NCBI GenBank assembly: GCA_019418605.1 | Contig: DYBN01000004.1 | Coordinates: 1 to 30,785 of the forward strand | Source of the DNA: Sutterella sp. | Lineage (GTDB): Bacteria > Pseudomonadota > Gammaproteobacteria > Burkholderiales > Burkholderiaceae_F | Reading direction: 5' to 3' | Length of the DNA: 30,785 nucleotides | In this document: in pieces, positions 1-7,998 of the stretch | Position numbering within the stretch: the first letter of the stretch is position 1 | How the letters are laid out: every line of letters starts with the position of its first letter | Notes under the pieces: model-generated | Told to the model about the DNA's origin: nothing | Database searches by the model: none | The model's input: only the letters and a program-made list of their open reading frames with translations | Translations under genes and position numbers: made by a program

Positions 1-26
1 GGCAGGGGGCTTCTCGTGACGGTGCG

Positions 27-47
27 GCTGCCGCGGGCTGCGGCAGC
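27..47. repeat. GC-rich hairpin past the sulP stop
   Basis: An 8-bp perfect inverted repeat, GCTGCCGC (27-34) and GCGGCAGC (40-47), has a five-base loop. It lies just beyond the stop codon of the leftward SulP gene. On the minus strand no T-run follows it, so it is not a classical intrinsic terminator for that gene. It may stabilise the 3' end, or belong to a gene outside the window. Confidence 0.35.
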
Positions 48-63
48 TTAAAAACACCAGACG

Positions 64-1800
64 CTACACGACGGGCTTGCCGCTGGTTTCAAGCTCCGCG
101 ATTTCACGCATGAGCTCGCGCGCCCGGTGCTCGGCAAAGACCATGTCGGGCACCATGTTTTTGCCGAGCGCGGCGGCAATGCCCGTGCGCTGCAGCTGCT
201 TGAGCGGGTGGCCGCTTGCGCCCGCGATGATGAGCGCGTGGTTGCGCCGCCCGAGCGCGCGGATAAAGCCCGCAAGGATGTCCATGGCCGAGTTGTCGAT
301 GTTGAGCAGGTCGCTGAAGTCGAGAATCACGACTTTGGAGGCGTTGCGCGCGGTGATGCGCTTGGGGTCGGTCACGGACTCAAGCTTGCTCACGGAGCCA
401 AAAAAGAGCGCTCCCGTGAGCTTCCAGCACTCCACCCCTTCGGGCATGTGAAACGAAAGCGTCTGGGGCTCGACGCGCGTGAGCGTGTTCATGCGGTACA
501 AAAAGAAGACGCTCGAGACGATAAGGCCCACTTCAACCGCGACCGTGAGGTCAAAGACCACGGTGAGAACGAAGGTGCACACAAGCGTCGTCTTGTAGCT
601 CATCGTCATCTTGCGAAGCCGCAGGAATTCCTTCCAGTTGCCCATGTTCCAAGCGACGAACATCAAAATGGCCGCGAGCGCGGCAAGAGGGATGCCCGAG
701 GCCAGAGGGGCGGCCGCAAGGATCACGACCAAGAGAGTGACCGCATGCACAAGGCCCGCCACGGGCGAGGCTGCGCCGCTTTTGATGTTGGTGACCGTGC
801 GGGCGATGGTGCCCGTGGCGGGAATGCCGCCGAAAAAGGGCACCACGAAGTTGGCGATGCCCTGCCCCATGAGCTCTTGGTTGGGATCGTGCCGATCGTC
901 TGTCATCGCGTCGGCAACGCGCGCGCACAAAAGACTTTCAATGGCGCCCAAAAGCGCAATCGTGATCATCGGGCCCACGAGGTTTTTAAGGTCTCCCCAG
1001 GAAATGGCGGGCATGGTGAACTCAGGGAGCTTTTGCGGGATGCCGCCGAATTTGCTTCCGATCGTCTCCACCGGGAGGTTGAAGATCGACACGGCGATGG
1101 TCGAGCCCGCAAGCACGACGACGGTGCCGGGCAGATGCGCAATCCAGCGCTTCCACGGGGCGCCGCCCATCGCATAGCCCTTGGGCCAGAACTTCACGAT
1201 GAGAAAGCTCACGAGCGCCACGGCAAAGGCCCAGGGGTTGAAGGTCTCCAGGTGCGAAGCAAGGGTCCCGATCTGGTGAAAGAAGTCCGCGGGCATCTTC
1301 TCAATCGTCAAGCCCAGAAAGTCCTTGACCTGGCTCAACGCAATGAGCACCGCGATGCCGTTTGTAAAGCCGATGACGATCGAGACGGGGATGAAGCGAA
1401 TGAAGCTGCCGAGCTTAAAAAGCCCCATCAAAAACAAAATGACGCCCGAGCCGATCGTTGCCACCAAAAGGCTTGAGAGCCCGTAGTTGGCGATGATTCC
1501 GTAGATGATGACGATGAAGGCCCCGGCCGGGCCCCCAATCTGCACGCGGCAGCCGCCCAAAAGCGAAATCAGAAAGCCCGCGATGATGGCCGTGTAGATG
1601 CCCGCCTCGGGCGCCACGCCAGAGGCAATGCCAAAGGCCATGGCAAGCGGCAGCGCCACCATGCCGACGGTGAGCCCCGCGCTGACGTCGCGGGCAAAGC
1701 TGTGTGCGTTGTAGTTTTTCAGCGCATCAATCGAGACGGGGTGAAACTTTTGCAGCGGCAGGTTCTTGAGCGCTGCTTTGACGGATGCTGGGGACGGCAT
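64..1800 (-). CDS. SulP/SLC26-family anion transporter with STAS domain
   Basis: Inner-membrane anion permease of the SulP (SLC26) family, whose members carry sulfate, bicarbonate or dicarboxylates; the substrate cannot be read from sequence. The N-terminal two thirds is a run of hydrophobic helices with the family stretch GLTVGMVALPLAMAFGIASG near residues 43-62. A conserved region follows with GAIESLLCA and GGIPATGTIARTVTNIKSG. The last ~120 residues form a cytoplasmic STAS domain (VVILDFSDLLNIDNSAMDIL) that keeps the D-x-S core. The ATG at 1800 gives 578 residues, a normal length. A TTG at 1827 would add nine residues; neither start has a clear Shine-Dalgarno site. The gene is alone on this strand, with 366 bases between its start and anmK. 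Family call is firm; substrate unknown. Confidence 0.93.
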   Translation of the reverse strand: MPSPASVKAALKNLPLQKFHPVSIDALKNYNAHSFARDVSAGLTVGMVALPLAMAFGIASGVAPEAGIYTAIIAGFLISLLGGCRVQIGGPAGAFIVIIYGIIANYGLSSLLVATIGSGVILFLMGLFKLGSFIRFIPVSIVIGFTNGIAVLIALSQVKDFLGLTIEKMPADFFHQIGTLASHLETFNPWAFAVALVSFLIVKFWPKGYAMGGAPWKRWIAHLPGTVVVLAGSTIAVSIFNLPVETIGSKFGGIPQKLPEFTMPAISWGDLKNLVGPMITIALLGAIESLLCARVADAMTDDRHDPNQELMGQGIANFVVPFFGGIPATGTIARTVTNIKSGAASPVAGLVHAVTLLVVILAAAPLASGIPLAALAAILMFVAWNMGNWKEFLRLRKMTMSYKTTLVCTFVLTVVFDLTVAVEVGLIVSSVFFLYRMNTLTRVEPQTLSFHMPEGVECWKLTGALFFGSVSKLESVTDPKRITARNASKVVILDFSDLLNIDNSAMDILAGFIRALGRRNHALIIAGASGHPLKQLQRTGIAAALGKNMVPDMVFAEHRARELMREIAELETSGKPVV

Positions 1801-2166
1801 GGGACGAGAGCGTCGCTCAAAAAGCAATGGCGACGCGAAAAGACGCTGTGGGGGTCGAAAAAATGGATAAGGAAAAGCCGCTTGGCAGACGGCGAAGCGG
1901 CAAAAATCGGGCTTTAAGAAAGCGCGCGGCGAGGTGAACCGGGGCGCAAAAAAGCTTTGAGAGGAAGCTTAAAAAACAACAAGGAAATGCGCGCTTGTCT
2001 TTTGTTGCGCGCGAGTCTAAAGGCTCCCGCGGCGGGCCGCCAACTTTCGGGGAGCAAAAAGCGCCCTGCGCCGTGCGGGCGGGACCGCGGGCGCAACAAA
2101 AAACGGGCTGGCAGCCTTTGTTCCCGCCGGGGCAAGCCGCACGTCAGGCGCCCCGGCAGGTGCCGG
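1801..2166. other. Intergenic region between sulP and anmK
   Basis: I see no convincing gene in this 366-base gap. It holds an 8-bp inverted repeat, GCCGGGGC (2126-2133) with GCCCCGGC (2150-2157). On the minus strand a T6 run (2103-2098) lies about 22 bases past that stem, which could end anmK transcription weakly. A second small dyad, AAGCTT (1952-1957) and AAGCTT (1965-1970), is flanked by A/T runs on both sides and is terminator-like on the minus strand. The sulP promoter should also lie here but I could not place it. Confidence 0.5.
2098..2157 (-). terminator. Possible anmK terminator
   Basis: Reading leftward from the anmK stop, an 8-bp GC-rich stem (2157-2150 with 2133-2126, 16-base loop) is followed after about 22 bases by a four-base-pair GGCT/AGCC mini-hairpin and six T residues. 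The T-run sits next to the weak hairpin rather than the strong one, so efficiency is uncertain. Confidence 0.35.
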
Positions 2167-3267
2167 TCAGTGCGGGTAGAGCGCGCCCAGGATGCGGGCG
2201 CCCGTGGCGTTTGTCACCTCCGGAAGGTTGCCGGGGATGCGGTTTAAAAACGCCCAGGCAAGCCAGGCAAAGGCCATCGCCTCAACGTGCATCGGGTCAA
2301 CGCCCAAAACCGAAGTCGAGCGCACGTACATCGCGTCGCCCGCCTCGCGCCGGATCATCTGCGCCAAGGCGCCGTTGAGGGCGCCGCCGCCGCACAGATA
2401 GATTTCCTGCGTTTGGCGCGCAAAGCGCTTGACGGCGTCGGTGATCGTGCGGGCGGTGAGCATCATGAGGGTTGCCTGCACGTCGACGGGCTCCTGGCCG
2501 CTTAATTTTTCTTCGAGCCACTCGATGTTGAAGTGCTCTCGCCCCGTGCTCTTGGGCGGCTCGCGGTCAAAGTAGGGGTCTTCGAGCAGGCGCTCGAGAA
2601 GCGCTTGATCGACGTGGCCCGTTGCGCCCCAGGCGCCGTTGGCGTCGAAGTCGCGCTGCAGGTGCCGGCGGCACCAGGCGTCGAGAAGAATGTTGCCCGG
2701 CCCGCAGTCAAAGCCGATGATCTTGCCGTAGCTTCGGCGCGCGGGCAGAAACGTAATGTTGGCGATGCCGCCGATGTTGACGACGCTGCGGGCAACTTCG
2801 CCCATGAAGACCTGACGGTGAAAGGCGGGCACAAGAGGCGCGCCTTCGCCGCCCGCGGCCAGATCGCGTGCGCGAAAGTCGCTTACAACGTCCAGGCCCG
2901 AGAGCTCGGCTACGAGCGCCGGGTTGTTGAGCTGCAGCGTCCAGCCCTCTTCGGGCCGGTGGCGGATCGTCTGGCCGTGAATGCCGACGGCGGCCACGTC
3001 CTTGCGGCCGATGTCGGCAAAGTCAAGCAGCTCGTCGATGGCCTGCACGTAAAAGCGGCCAAGTTCGACCGAGGTGCGGCCCATCTCGTCGATCTCGTTG
3101 TCGCCGGGCTTGCACAGGCAGTAGAGCTTTTGCTTGAGCTCGGAGGGAAAGGCCGTGTGGTGGTGTCCGAGCAGCCGCGGCGTGCTGCCCGAGAAGTCGA
3201 CGGCGACCGAATCGACGCCGTCAAGACTCGTGCCCGACATCAGGCCGAGGGTGATGGTCTTTTGCAT
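2167..3267 (-). CDS. anmK: Anhydro-N-acetylmuramic acid kinase
   Basis: Cytoplasmic kinase of murein recycling. It opens the 1,6-anhydro ring of anhMurNAc and phosphorylates it to MurNAc-6-phosphate using ATP. Family motifs are all present: GLMSGTSLDGVD at residues 8-19, GIHGQTIRHRP, GAPLVPAFH, VNIGGIANITF, GFDCGPGNILLDAW and the C-terminal LCGGGALNG. The ATG at 3267 is chosen because AGGGAGAG stands about eight bases upstream and the protein then begins MQKTITLGLMSG, as in homologues; it is 366 residues. Open frame continues upstream to 3348 but that extension is not family-like. It follows the M23 peptidase on the same strand after 108 bases, and the two probably form one transcript. The conserved motifs make the identification secure. 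Confidence 0.97.
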   Translation of the reverse strand: MQKTITLGLMSGTSLDGVDSVAVDFSGSTPRLLGHHHTAFPSELKQKLYCLCKPGDNEIDEMGRTSVELGRFYVQAIDELLDFADIGRKDVAAVGIHGQTIRHRPEEGWTLQLNNPALVAELSGLDVVSDFRARDLAAGGEGAPLVPAFHRQVFMGEVARSVVNIGGIANITFLPARRSYGKIIGFDCGPGNILLDAWCRRHLQRDFDANGAWGATGHVDQALLERLLEDPYFDREPPKSTGREHFNIEWLEEKLSGQEPVDVQATLMMLTARTITDAVKRFARQTQEIYLCGGGALNGALAQMIRREAGDAMYVRSTSVLGVDPMHVEAMAFAWLAWAFLNRIPGNLPEVTNATGARILGALYPH

Positions 3268-3375
3268 GCGTGAAACTCTCCCTTGTGGGATCTCTTTGGT
3301 TTTCAAGGACTGTTTGTATTTTCTTTTCCCGCGCGCCGCCCCGGACAACGTTGGCTGCCTTGCAGCTCCGGATCC

Positions 3376-4848
3376 TTAAGGCTGCATCGTCTCCTGCGCG
3401 CCGCTACCCGGCTCGAGCTTTTTGAGCCCCGCGGTCTGAACCTTCTTTAAGAGCGCAAGGCGCGCGCGCAGCGGCGCAATGAGCACTTCCATCTGTGCGT
3501 AGCGATAGGGCGAGAGCGTTCTTTCATCGGGCAGGCGCACGGTCATCGGGTTGATCTGCACGCCGTCCATCTTGAGCTCGTAGTGCAGATGCGGCCCCGT
3601 GGCAAGGCCCGTCTGGCCCACGCGGCCGATGATCTGGCCGTGCTTGACGCGCGCCCCCTTTTTCACGTCTTTGTCAATTGAGGAGAGGTGCGCGTAGAGC
3701 GTCTGAATGTCGGGGCCGTGATTGATGCGGATGTAGTTGCCGTAGCCCGTGCCGACGCCCGCGAAGTCGACCACGCCGTCGGCGGCGGCGCGCACGATCG
3801 CGCCCCAGGGCGCACGAAAGTCCGTGCCCCAGTGCGGGCGCACGACGCCCGTGATCGGGTGGCGGCGCAAGGGAGAGAATTCGGAACTGACGCTTTTGAC
3901 GTCAAGCGGCACGCGCATGAAGATGCGCTTGGCGATGTTGCCCTTGGCGTCGTAGTAGTTGCCCCCGATGCCGTCGCCGCCAAACCAGAAGAGTTCGGTC
4001 GTCTCGCCCTCGTGATCGAGCTGCATGGCAAGAAGCCTGCCGTAGCGCACGAAGCTGCCTTCGGCAAACTTGGTCTCAAAAATAAGCCGGTAGGCGTCGC
4101 CGCGCGAAAGTTGGCTCACAAGGTCAAGGTCGTAGTCAAAGGCCGAGTGCATCTGCCGCACGACGGGCTGCGGCACGCCGCTTTTTTGCAGGCTCTCATC
4201 GACCGAGCTGCCGACAAAGCCGTTGACCATCGTAAGTTCCACGTCGTACTCGTAAGGGGAGACGGTAAGCGTAAGCGCGTCTTTGTCGACCTTGCCGCCT
4301 TCGGTCTGCGCGCCGCGGCGCACGTGAATCACCCGGCCTTCGTTGGTGACGTCGCTGTCAAGATAAAGCTTGAGATCCTGCAGCTTGCCGTCTTTTCTCG
4401 CCACGGCCGAGACAAATTGTCCGGCGTGGGGGTTGACAAGCGCTGCTCCTTCGGGGTGCGAGGCAATAAAGCGCCGCGCCTGCTCGTCGCGAATCGAGAG
4501 GCGTGCAAAAAGAGAAGTGAGAGTTTCAGAGGGCCGCACGAAGATGTCGTGGGCGATGGGTTCGGGCACGGCCTCGATGGCCGCCATCTGGTTTCTCAAG
4601 TCGGGCAGGCGCACGACTTCGGTGGTGAGCACCTGATTGGGCGCGGCCGAGAGCGTCTCGTCGGGAATCGAGAGGTAGAGCGCGGCCGTGGCCGCCACGG
4701 GCAGGGCGCAGAAGATGCCGAGCGCCACAAGCGAGGAGCGCGTAAAGCCTCCTGCGCCCACGGGCGAGAGATGCCGCGAACGCACCAGGTCAAGGACCGC
4801 GCGGCCGATGCGGCAAAGCTCCTTGCCGACGAGATACTGTGAGGACAT
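3376..4848 (-). CDS. M23-family murein endopeptidase (MepM-like)
   Basis: Membrane-anchored zinc metallopeptidase that cleaves peptidoglycan cross-links in the periplasm. A short basic N-terminus is followed by one hydrophobic segment at about residues 35-60, then a long middle region of the OapA/MepM type. The C-terminal catalytic domain has HWGTD (zinc ligands His339, Asp343), LYAHLS and GPHLHYEL (His420, His422), numbered from the ATG. All ligands are present, so the enzyme should be active. The ATG at 4848 gives 490 residues; an in-frame TTG at 4869 would add seven. Neither has a well-spaced Shine-Dalgarno site. A TACAAT box at 4939-4934 lies upstream on the same strand. Its partner anmK is directly downstream, and the pair links cross-link cleavage with recycling of the fragments. 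Confidence 0.93.
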   Translation of the reverse strand: MSSQYLVGKELCRIGRAVLDLVRSRHLSPVGAGGFTRSSLVALGIFCALPVAATAALYLSIPDETLSAAPNQVLTTEVVRLPDLRNQMAAIEAVPEPIAHDIFVRPSETLTSLFARLSIRDEQARRFIASHPEGAALVNPHAGQFVSAVARKDGKLQDLKLYLDSDVTNEGRVIHVRRGAQTEGGKVDKDALTLTVSPYEYDVELTMVNGFVGSSVDESLQKSGVPQPVVRQMHSAFDYDLDLVSQLSRGDAYRLIFETKFAEGSFVRYGRLLAMQLDHEGETTELFWFGGDGIGGNYYDAKGNIAKRIFMRVPLDVKSVSSEFSPLRRHPITGVVRPHWGTDFRAPWGAIVRAAADGVVDFAGVGTGYGNYIRINHGPDIQTLYAHLSSIDKDVKKGARVKHGQIIGRVGQTGLATGPHLHYELKMDGVQINPMTVRLPDERTLSPYRYAQMEVLIAPLRARLALLKKVQTAGLKKLEPGSGAQETMQP

Positions 4849-4933
4849 GCCCTTTAAAAAAGCAGACAAACACCCCGGCGAAGGCTTGGCTCAAGCGCAA
4901 GGCCCTCGTGCGGAAGTTTTACGGATGCTCCTC

Positions 4934-4939
4934 ATTGTA
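4934..4939 (-). promoter_or_regulatory. Candidate -10 box (TACAAT) for the M23-anmK operon
   Basis: TACAAT on the minus strand, within GCTACAATGAGGAGC, lies about 85 bases upstream of the M23 start codon. TACAAT is a common sigma70 -10 variant. No good -35 hexamer is visible 16-18 bases upstream, so the call rests on the -10 and its position. Confidence 0.45.
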
Positions 4940-4996
4940 GCGAGGCTTGCCCGTGCGGGCGCACGAAAAAACGTGAGCCGCTGTTTCCTTCGCTTC

Positions 4997-6583
4997 TCAC
5001 GGCACGGCCGCGTACTGCGCAAACGCGCGTTTTTGCTGAACAAAGACAAGGCACGCCCGCATCAGGGAGCCGTCTTGGGAAAAAGAGGCGCAGTGCTTGT
5101 CCTCCTGCAGCCGCCGGACTCCGTCTTCAAGGAGGAGCGATGCAGCCTCTTTGGGTTTCCTTGCGAACTTGATTTCAAAAAGCCAGCTGCGGCTTCCTGC
5201 GTCAACTTCCAGAGCGCTGCGGCCGTGCGCGGCGTGAATTTGGGCCGGGCACATGGCCGCTCCGAAGAGAAGCACCTGCAAAAACGCGCAGCAGGAGGCC
5301 TCGTCCACAATCGGATATCGCGGATGGGCAAGGACCTCGAAGACGGCATTGAGAATGTCGACGGCTTCCTCAAGGGCGCCCTTGCCCAGCGCATTCCTGA
5401 GCCTGACAATTCCCGTCTCGTCGCGCCTGACGCCGGCAAGGAGCTCGTCGGCGTAAAGAGCGGCCATGTAGCTTCGGACGTCCTCATTCGGGTAGCCGAG
5501 CTCAACGACACCGTCGCTTTTTGCGGCTTTGATGCCGAGGTAGCCCGCCTGCGCCACAAGCACGGGAGAAGGAATCGCCCCGCATTGCAAAGGAGCGCGC
5601 AGCTTTGCGACCTCAAGCGTCAACGGCTGATCGAACATCTGCGGATCAGCCATCTTGTGAGCTTTGAGGAAGTTCATGAGCACGGAAGGGTGTCCTGCGC
5701 TCTCGCACCAATAGCTTCGGAACTTGTTGTAGGGCCGGTCGAGGAACTTGAGGACGGACCACGGGCAGAACACGCGGCTTGCGGCCTGTTCGTCAAAACA
5801 AAATCCGGCGTAGTGGGTGCGCAGCGCGTCGATCAACGTCTTCCGATCAAGATTTAGAACTTTCTGCGCTTGATCCAGATGGGGACCAAAAAACCGTTCG
5901 AGTTCTTCTTCGTCAAAGCCTGGCAGCGCTGCATACCTTGGCTCGAGCGAAATGTCCTCGAGCCCGTTGACCTCTGAGATGCCGGTGTTGCCAAGCTTTG
6001 TGATGCCTGTCACAAACAGAAAGCGAAGGCAGTCTGTGGCCGCGTTGACGGTGAGAAAAAACCGCCTCATGAGCTGCCCGACGCTGGCAGAGAGCTTTTC
6101 GTCGTGTAGGCAGGCCGCAAGCGGCGCATCGTATTCGTCGATCAGCAAAACCAATGAGCCGGCAGGAAGCCTCGACATCCAGCCCTTGATTTGCTCAAGG
6201 AGACCGCCGCCCGCACGATCGTATACAAACCCGGCGGCGCGAAAGTCTCTGCGCAGCATTTCAAAGAAGCCTTCCTTGAAGTCGTCAAAGTCGGAAAATA
6301 TCTTTGCCAAGGAAAAATCAAGCCGCACGACGGTGCAAGGAGGTTCTTTCTTCCAAAGCTTTTCGATTGCAAGCCCCTTGAAGTCCCTGAGACCGTACTT
6401 AAAAAGCGACTTGAATGTCGACAAAAGAAGCGACTTCCCAAAGCGACGCGGGCGGACAAGGAAAATCTTTTGTGTCGTCGAGCAAAGCTCATGGATCAGC
6501 GCCGTCTTGTCAACGTAGATTTGGCCAGCCTGCCTCAGCTGCGAAAAGCCCGATGTACCAATGGAAAGTGGTTGGAGCTGCAT
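4997..6583 (-). CDS. AAA-ATPase-like protein with C-terminal PD-(D/E)XK nuclease-fold domain
   Basis: A two-domain protein of a family abundant and multi-copy in gut bacteria (AAA-ATPase_like plus PDDEXK_9). The N-terminal part opens with the family signature IYVDKTALIHEL and a P-loop-like RPRRFGKSLLLST at residues 44-56. LVLLIDEYDAPL (144-155) is the Walker B strand, and FLFVTGITKLG follows near 189-199. The C-terminal domain has the nuclease-fold core: acidic residues 459-461, then FEIKFARK (469-476) giving E470-x-K472. No biochemical role is established for these proteins; defence, mobile-element or regulatory roles are all guesses. It is 528 residues, full length and intact. The ATG at 6583 has no obvious Shine-Dalgarno site. 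It sits between the M23 gene and a LysR regulator and looks unrelated to both. Confidence 0.9.
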   Translation of the reverse strand: MQLQPLSIGTSGFSQLRQAGQIYVDKTALIHELCSTTQKIFLVRPRRFGKSLLLSTFKSLFKYGLRDFKGLAIEKLWKKEPPCTVVRLDFSLAKIFSDFDDFKEGFFEMLRRDFRAAGFVYDRAGGGLLEQIKGWMSRLPAGSLVLLIDEYDAPLAACLHDEKLSASVGQLMRRFFLTVNAATDCLRFLFVTGITKLGNTGISEVNGLEDISLEPRYAALPGFDEEELERFFGPHLDQAQKVLNLDRKTLIDALRTHYAGFCFDEQAASRVFCPWSVLKFLDRPYNKFRSYWCESAGHPSVLMNFLKAHKMADPQMFDQPLTLEVAKLRAPLQCGAIPSPVLVAQAGYLGIKAAKSDGVVELGYPNEDVRSYMAALYADELLAGVRRDETGIVRLRNALGKGALEEAVDILNAVFEVLAHPRYPIVDEASCCAFLQVLLFGAAMCPAQIHAAHGRSALEVDAGSRSWLFEIKFARKPKEAASLLLEDGVRRLQEDKHCASFSQDGSLMRACLVFVQQKRAFAQYAAVP

Positions 6584-6824
6584 GATTGGAAAGGACGGGT
6601 TGAGGGTTTGGGCGGCACCGAAGAAGTGTTTTTGATTCGTGACGAGAAACGAAAGGCAAGGGAGCCGTCGGCATTTTTTGCGTCTTCGCGCATGCGAGAG
6701 AGGCGATGAGCGCGGGCAATGATCAAAGGAAACGAAAAGCGCGCTGCAGCTTGAGCTGGCTCACGAGCATTGGCAACAGGCGGGTGTCATCCTTGGGCTC
6801 GACATGGCCAGCGATCGTCTCTCC

Positions 6825-6830
6825 ATTGTA
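6825..6830 (-). promoter_or_regulatory. Candidate -10 box (TACAAT) upstream of the AAA/PD-(D/E)XK gene
   Basis: TACAAT on the minus strand, within TTGTTACAATGGAGAG, lies about 240 bases before the ATG at 6583. The context resembles the box upstream of the M23 gene (GC-rich tract, then TACAATG and a purine run). No clear -35. If used, it makes a long leader in which I see no gene. Confidence 0.35.
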
Positions 6831-6856
6831 ACAAGGCCCGCTTGTGCGCACGTGTC

Positions 6857-7795
6857 TCAAACGGGAAGGTTCCTGCGGTCTTGCAGCGCGGGTTCAAGCG
6901 CCTGGCAGGCCGTGTCGATGAAGCCTTGGACGGCGTGCGGGATGTAGCCCCACTTTTTCCAGACAAGCGAGAGCTCGTTGACGGGGAGCTCGCCGTCAAG
7001 TGCGTAAAGCGCCACGCCCCGGCGGCGGCAGTCTTCGGCAATTGTCGATGGAATAAGGGCGGCGCCGATGCCCGCCTCAATGAGCGAAGGCACGGTCAAA
7101 ATGGATTGGGTCTCAAGGGCAACGGGCAGATTGATGCGGTGTCGGGCGCACAGCCGCTCGAAGTACTCGTGAAAAATCTGGCCGCGCTTCATGATGACAA
7201 AGGGCGTGCCTTCGAGCGCCTTGAGATCGATGGCGGGCGGCTTGTCCAAGGCTGCGGGATGAAGCCTGGCATAGGGGTGATCCGGCGGCAGCCCCACGAG
7301 GACGTCTTCCTGGTACACCACACGGTGCGCAAGAGCGCCCGTTACAAGCGACGTGATGATGAAGGCGCAGTCAACGCCGCCGGATTCGACAAGATCCGAC
7401 AGCTCGGCCGTCGCCCGTTCCTCGATGCGCACCATGATGCCCGGGTAGCGCCGCTTGAAAACCGACAGGACGGGATTGAGCAGCGTTGCCGTTCGGTATT
7501 GCGTCGAGCCGATGATGACCGTGCCGGTTTTAAGTCCCCGCCGATCGGCAAAAAAGCGCCGGCAGCGCGCGTCGATGCGCTCGATTTCGCGCTGTGCCTC
7601 AATGAGGGCCTCTCCTTCGGCCGTGAGCGTCCAAGGCGTTGTCGAGCGGTCAAAGATCGTGATCTCGTAGTCGGCCTCCACGCGCTTGACGTACTGGCTC
7701 AGGGAGGGCTGCGAGACAAAGAGCTTGCGGCTTGCGGCCGCAATGGAGCCGGTGCTGATGATGGCTTCAAGGTGCTTGAGAATGGTCTGGGCCAC
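6857..7795 (-). CDS. LysR-family transcriptional regulator
   Basis: Cytoplasmic DNA-binding regulator, 312 residues, the normal length. The N-terminal winged helix-turn-helix (about residues 1-60) includes STGSIAAASRKLFVSQPSLS and QYVKRVEADYEITIFDRS. A linker helix follows, then a two-lobed substrate-binding domain from about residue 92 (GTVIIGSTQYRTATLL) to the end. The start is a GTG at 7795; the bases upstream are pyrimidine-rich and carry no Shine-Dalgarno site. It is transcribed away from the amidohydrolase-dcuC pair across a 203-base AT-rich gap, the usual arrangement of a LysR protein that controls the divergent operon. Its inducer is probably the substrate or product of the amidohydrolase, which is inference. 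Confidence 0.94.
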   Translation of the reverse strand: MAQTILKHLEAIISTGSIAAASRKLFVSQPSLSQYVKRVEADYEITIFDRSTTPWTLTAEGEALIEAQREIERIDARCRRFFADRRGLKTGTVIIGSTQYRTATLLNPVLSVFKRRYPGIMVRIEERATAELSDLVESGGVDCAFIITSLVTGALAHRVVYQEDVLVGLPPDHPYARLHPAALDKPPAIDLKALEGTPFVIMKRGQIFHEYFERLCARHRINLPVALETQSILTVPSLIEAGIGAALIPSTIAEDCRRRGVALYALDGELPVNELSLVWKKWGYIPHAVQGFIDTACQALEPALQDRRNLPV

Positions 7796-7816
7796 GGCGG
7801 GAGGAGGGGAGTTGAG

Positions 7817-7832
7817 TTAACAGAAAAGTTAA
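7817..7832. promoter_or_regulatory. TTAAC-N6-GTTAA dyad, candidate LysR operator
   Basis: A perfect 5-bp inverted repeat, TTAAC (7817-7821) and GTTAA (7828-7832), lies 22 bases upstream of the LysR start. The position fits an autoregulatory site. No experiment or comparison supports it here. Confidence 0.4.
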
Positions 7833-7844
7833 GTCTAGTCATCA

Positions 7845-7859
7845 GAAATAATATTTTTC
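7845..7859. promoter_or_regulatory. GAAA-N7-TTTC dyad overlapping a -35
   Basis: GAAATAATATTTTTC is an AT-rich dyad in the divergent gap. It overlaps the proposed -35 hexamer of the amidohydrolase promoter, where a LysR activator site would often lie. Confidence 0.4.
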
Positions 7860-7883
7860 AAAACTTGGAGCCGTCACTACACT
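7855..7883 (+). promoter_or_regulatory. Candidate sigma70 promoter of the amidohydrolase-dcuC operon
   Basis: TTTTCA (7855-7860) and TACACT (7878-7883) are separated by exactly 17 bases; each matches the consensus at four of six positions. Poor hexamers with good spacing fit an activator-dependent promoter. The transcript would have a leader of about 110 bases. Confidence 0.45.
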
Positions 7884-7998
7884 TTTTCCCGTCAAGCGTG
7901 AGATCTCAAGAGCTTGCTTTTTATGCAACACCCTAAAAACCGTGCCCCGGGCTGCACGATCGGCTGCCCGCGCCTGCGCACGGCAGGAGAAGCTGCTC

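Noticed and set aside
127..1476. 449-codon plus-strand open frame over sulP
   Set aside because: It is antisense to a clear SulP transporter. Its translation is His/Asp/Arg-rich with no family features, the usual shadow in GC-rich DNA.
2126..2157. Possible transposon terminal repeat
   Set aside because: The short GC inverted repeat has no transposase nearby and no target-site duplication; a transcript-end hairpin is simpler.
6535..6726. 63-codon minus-strand frame in the leader of the AAA/PD-(D/E)XK gene
   Set aside because: It overlaps the start of the real gene in another frame, lacks a ribosome site, and has a shadow-like composition.
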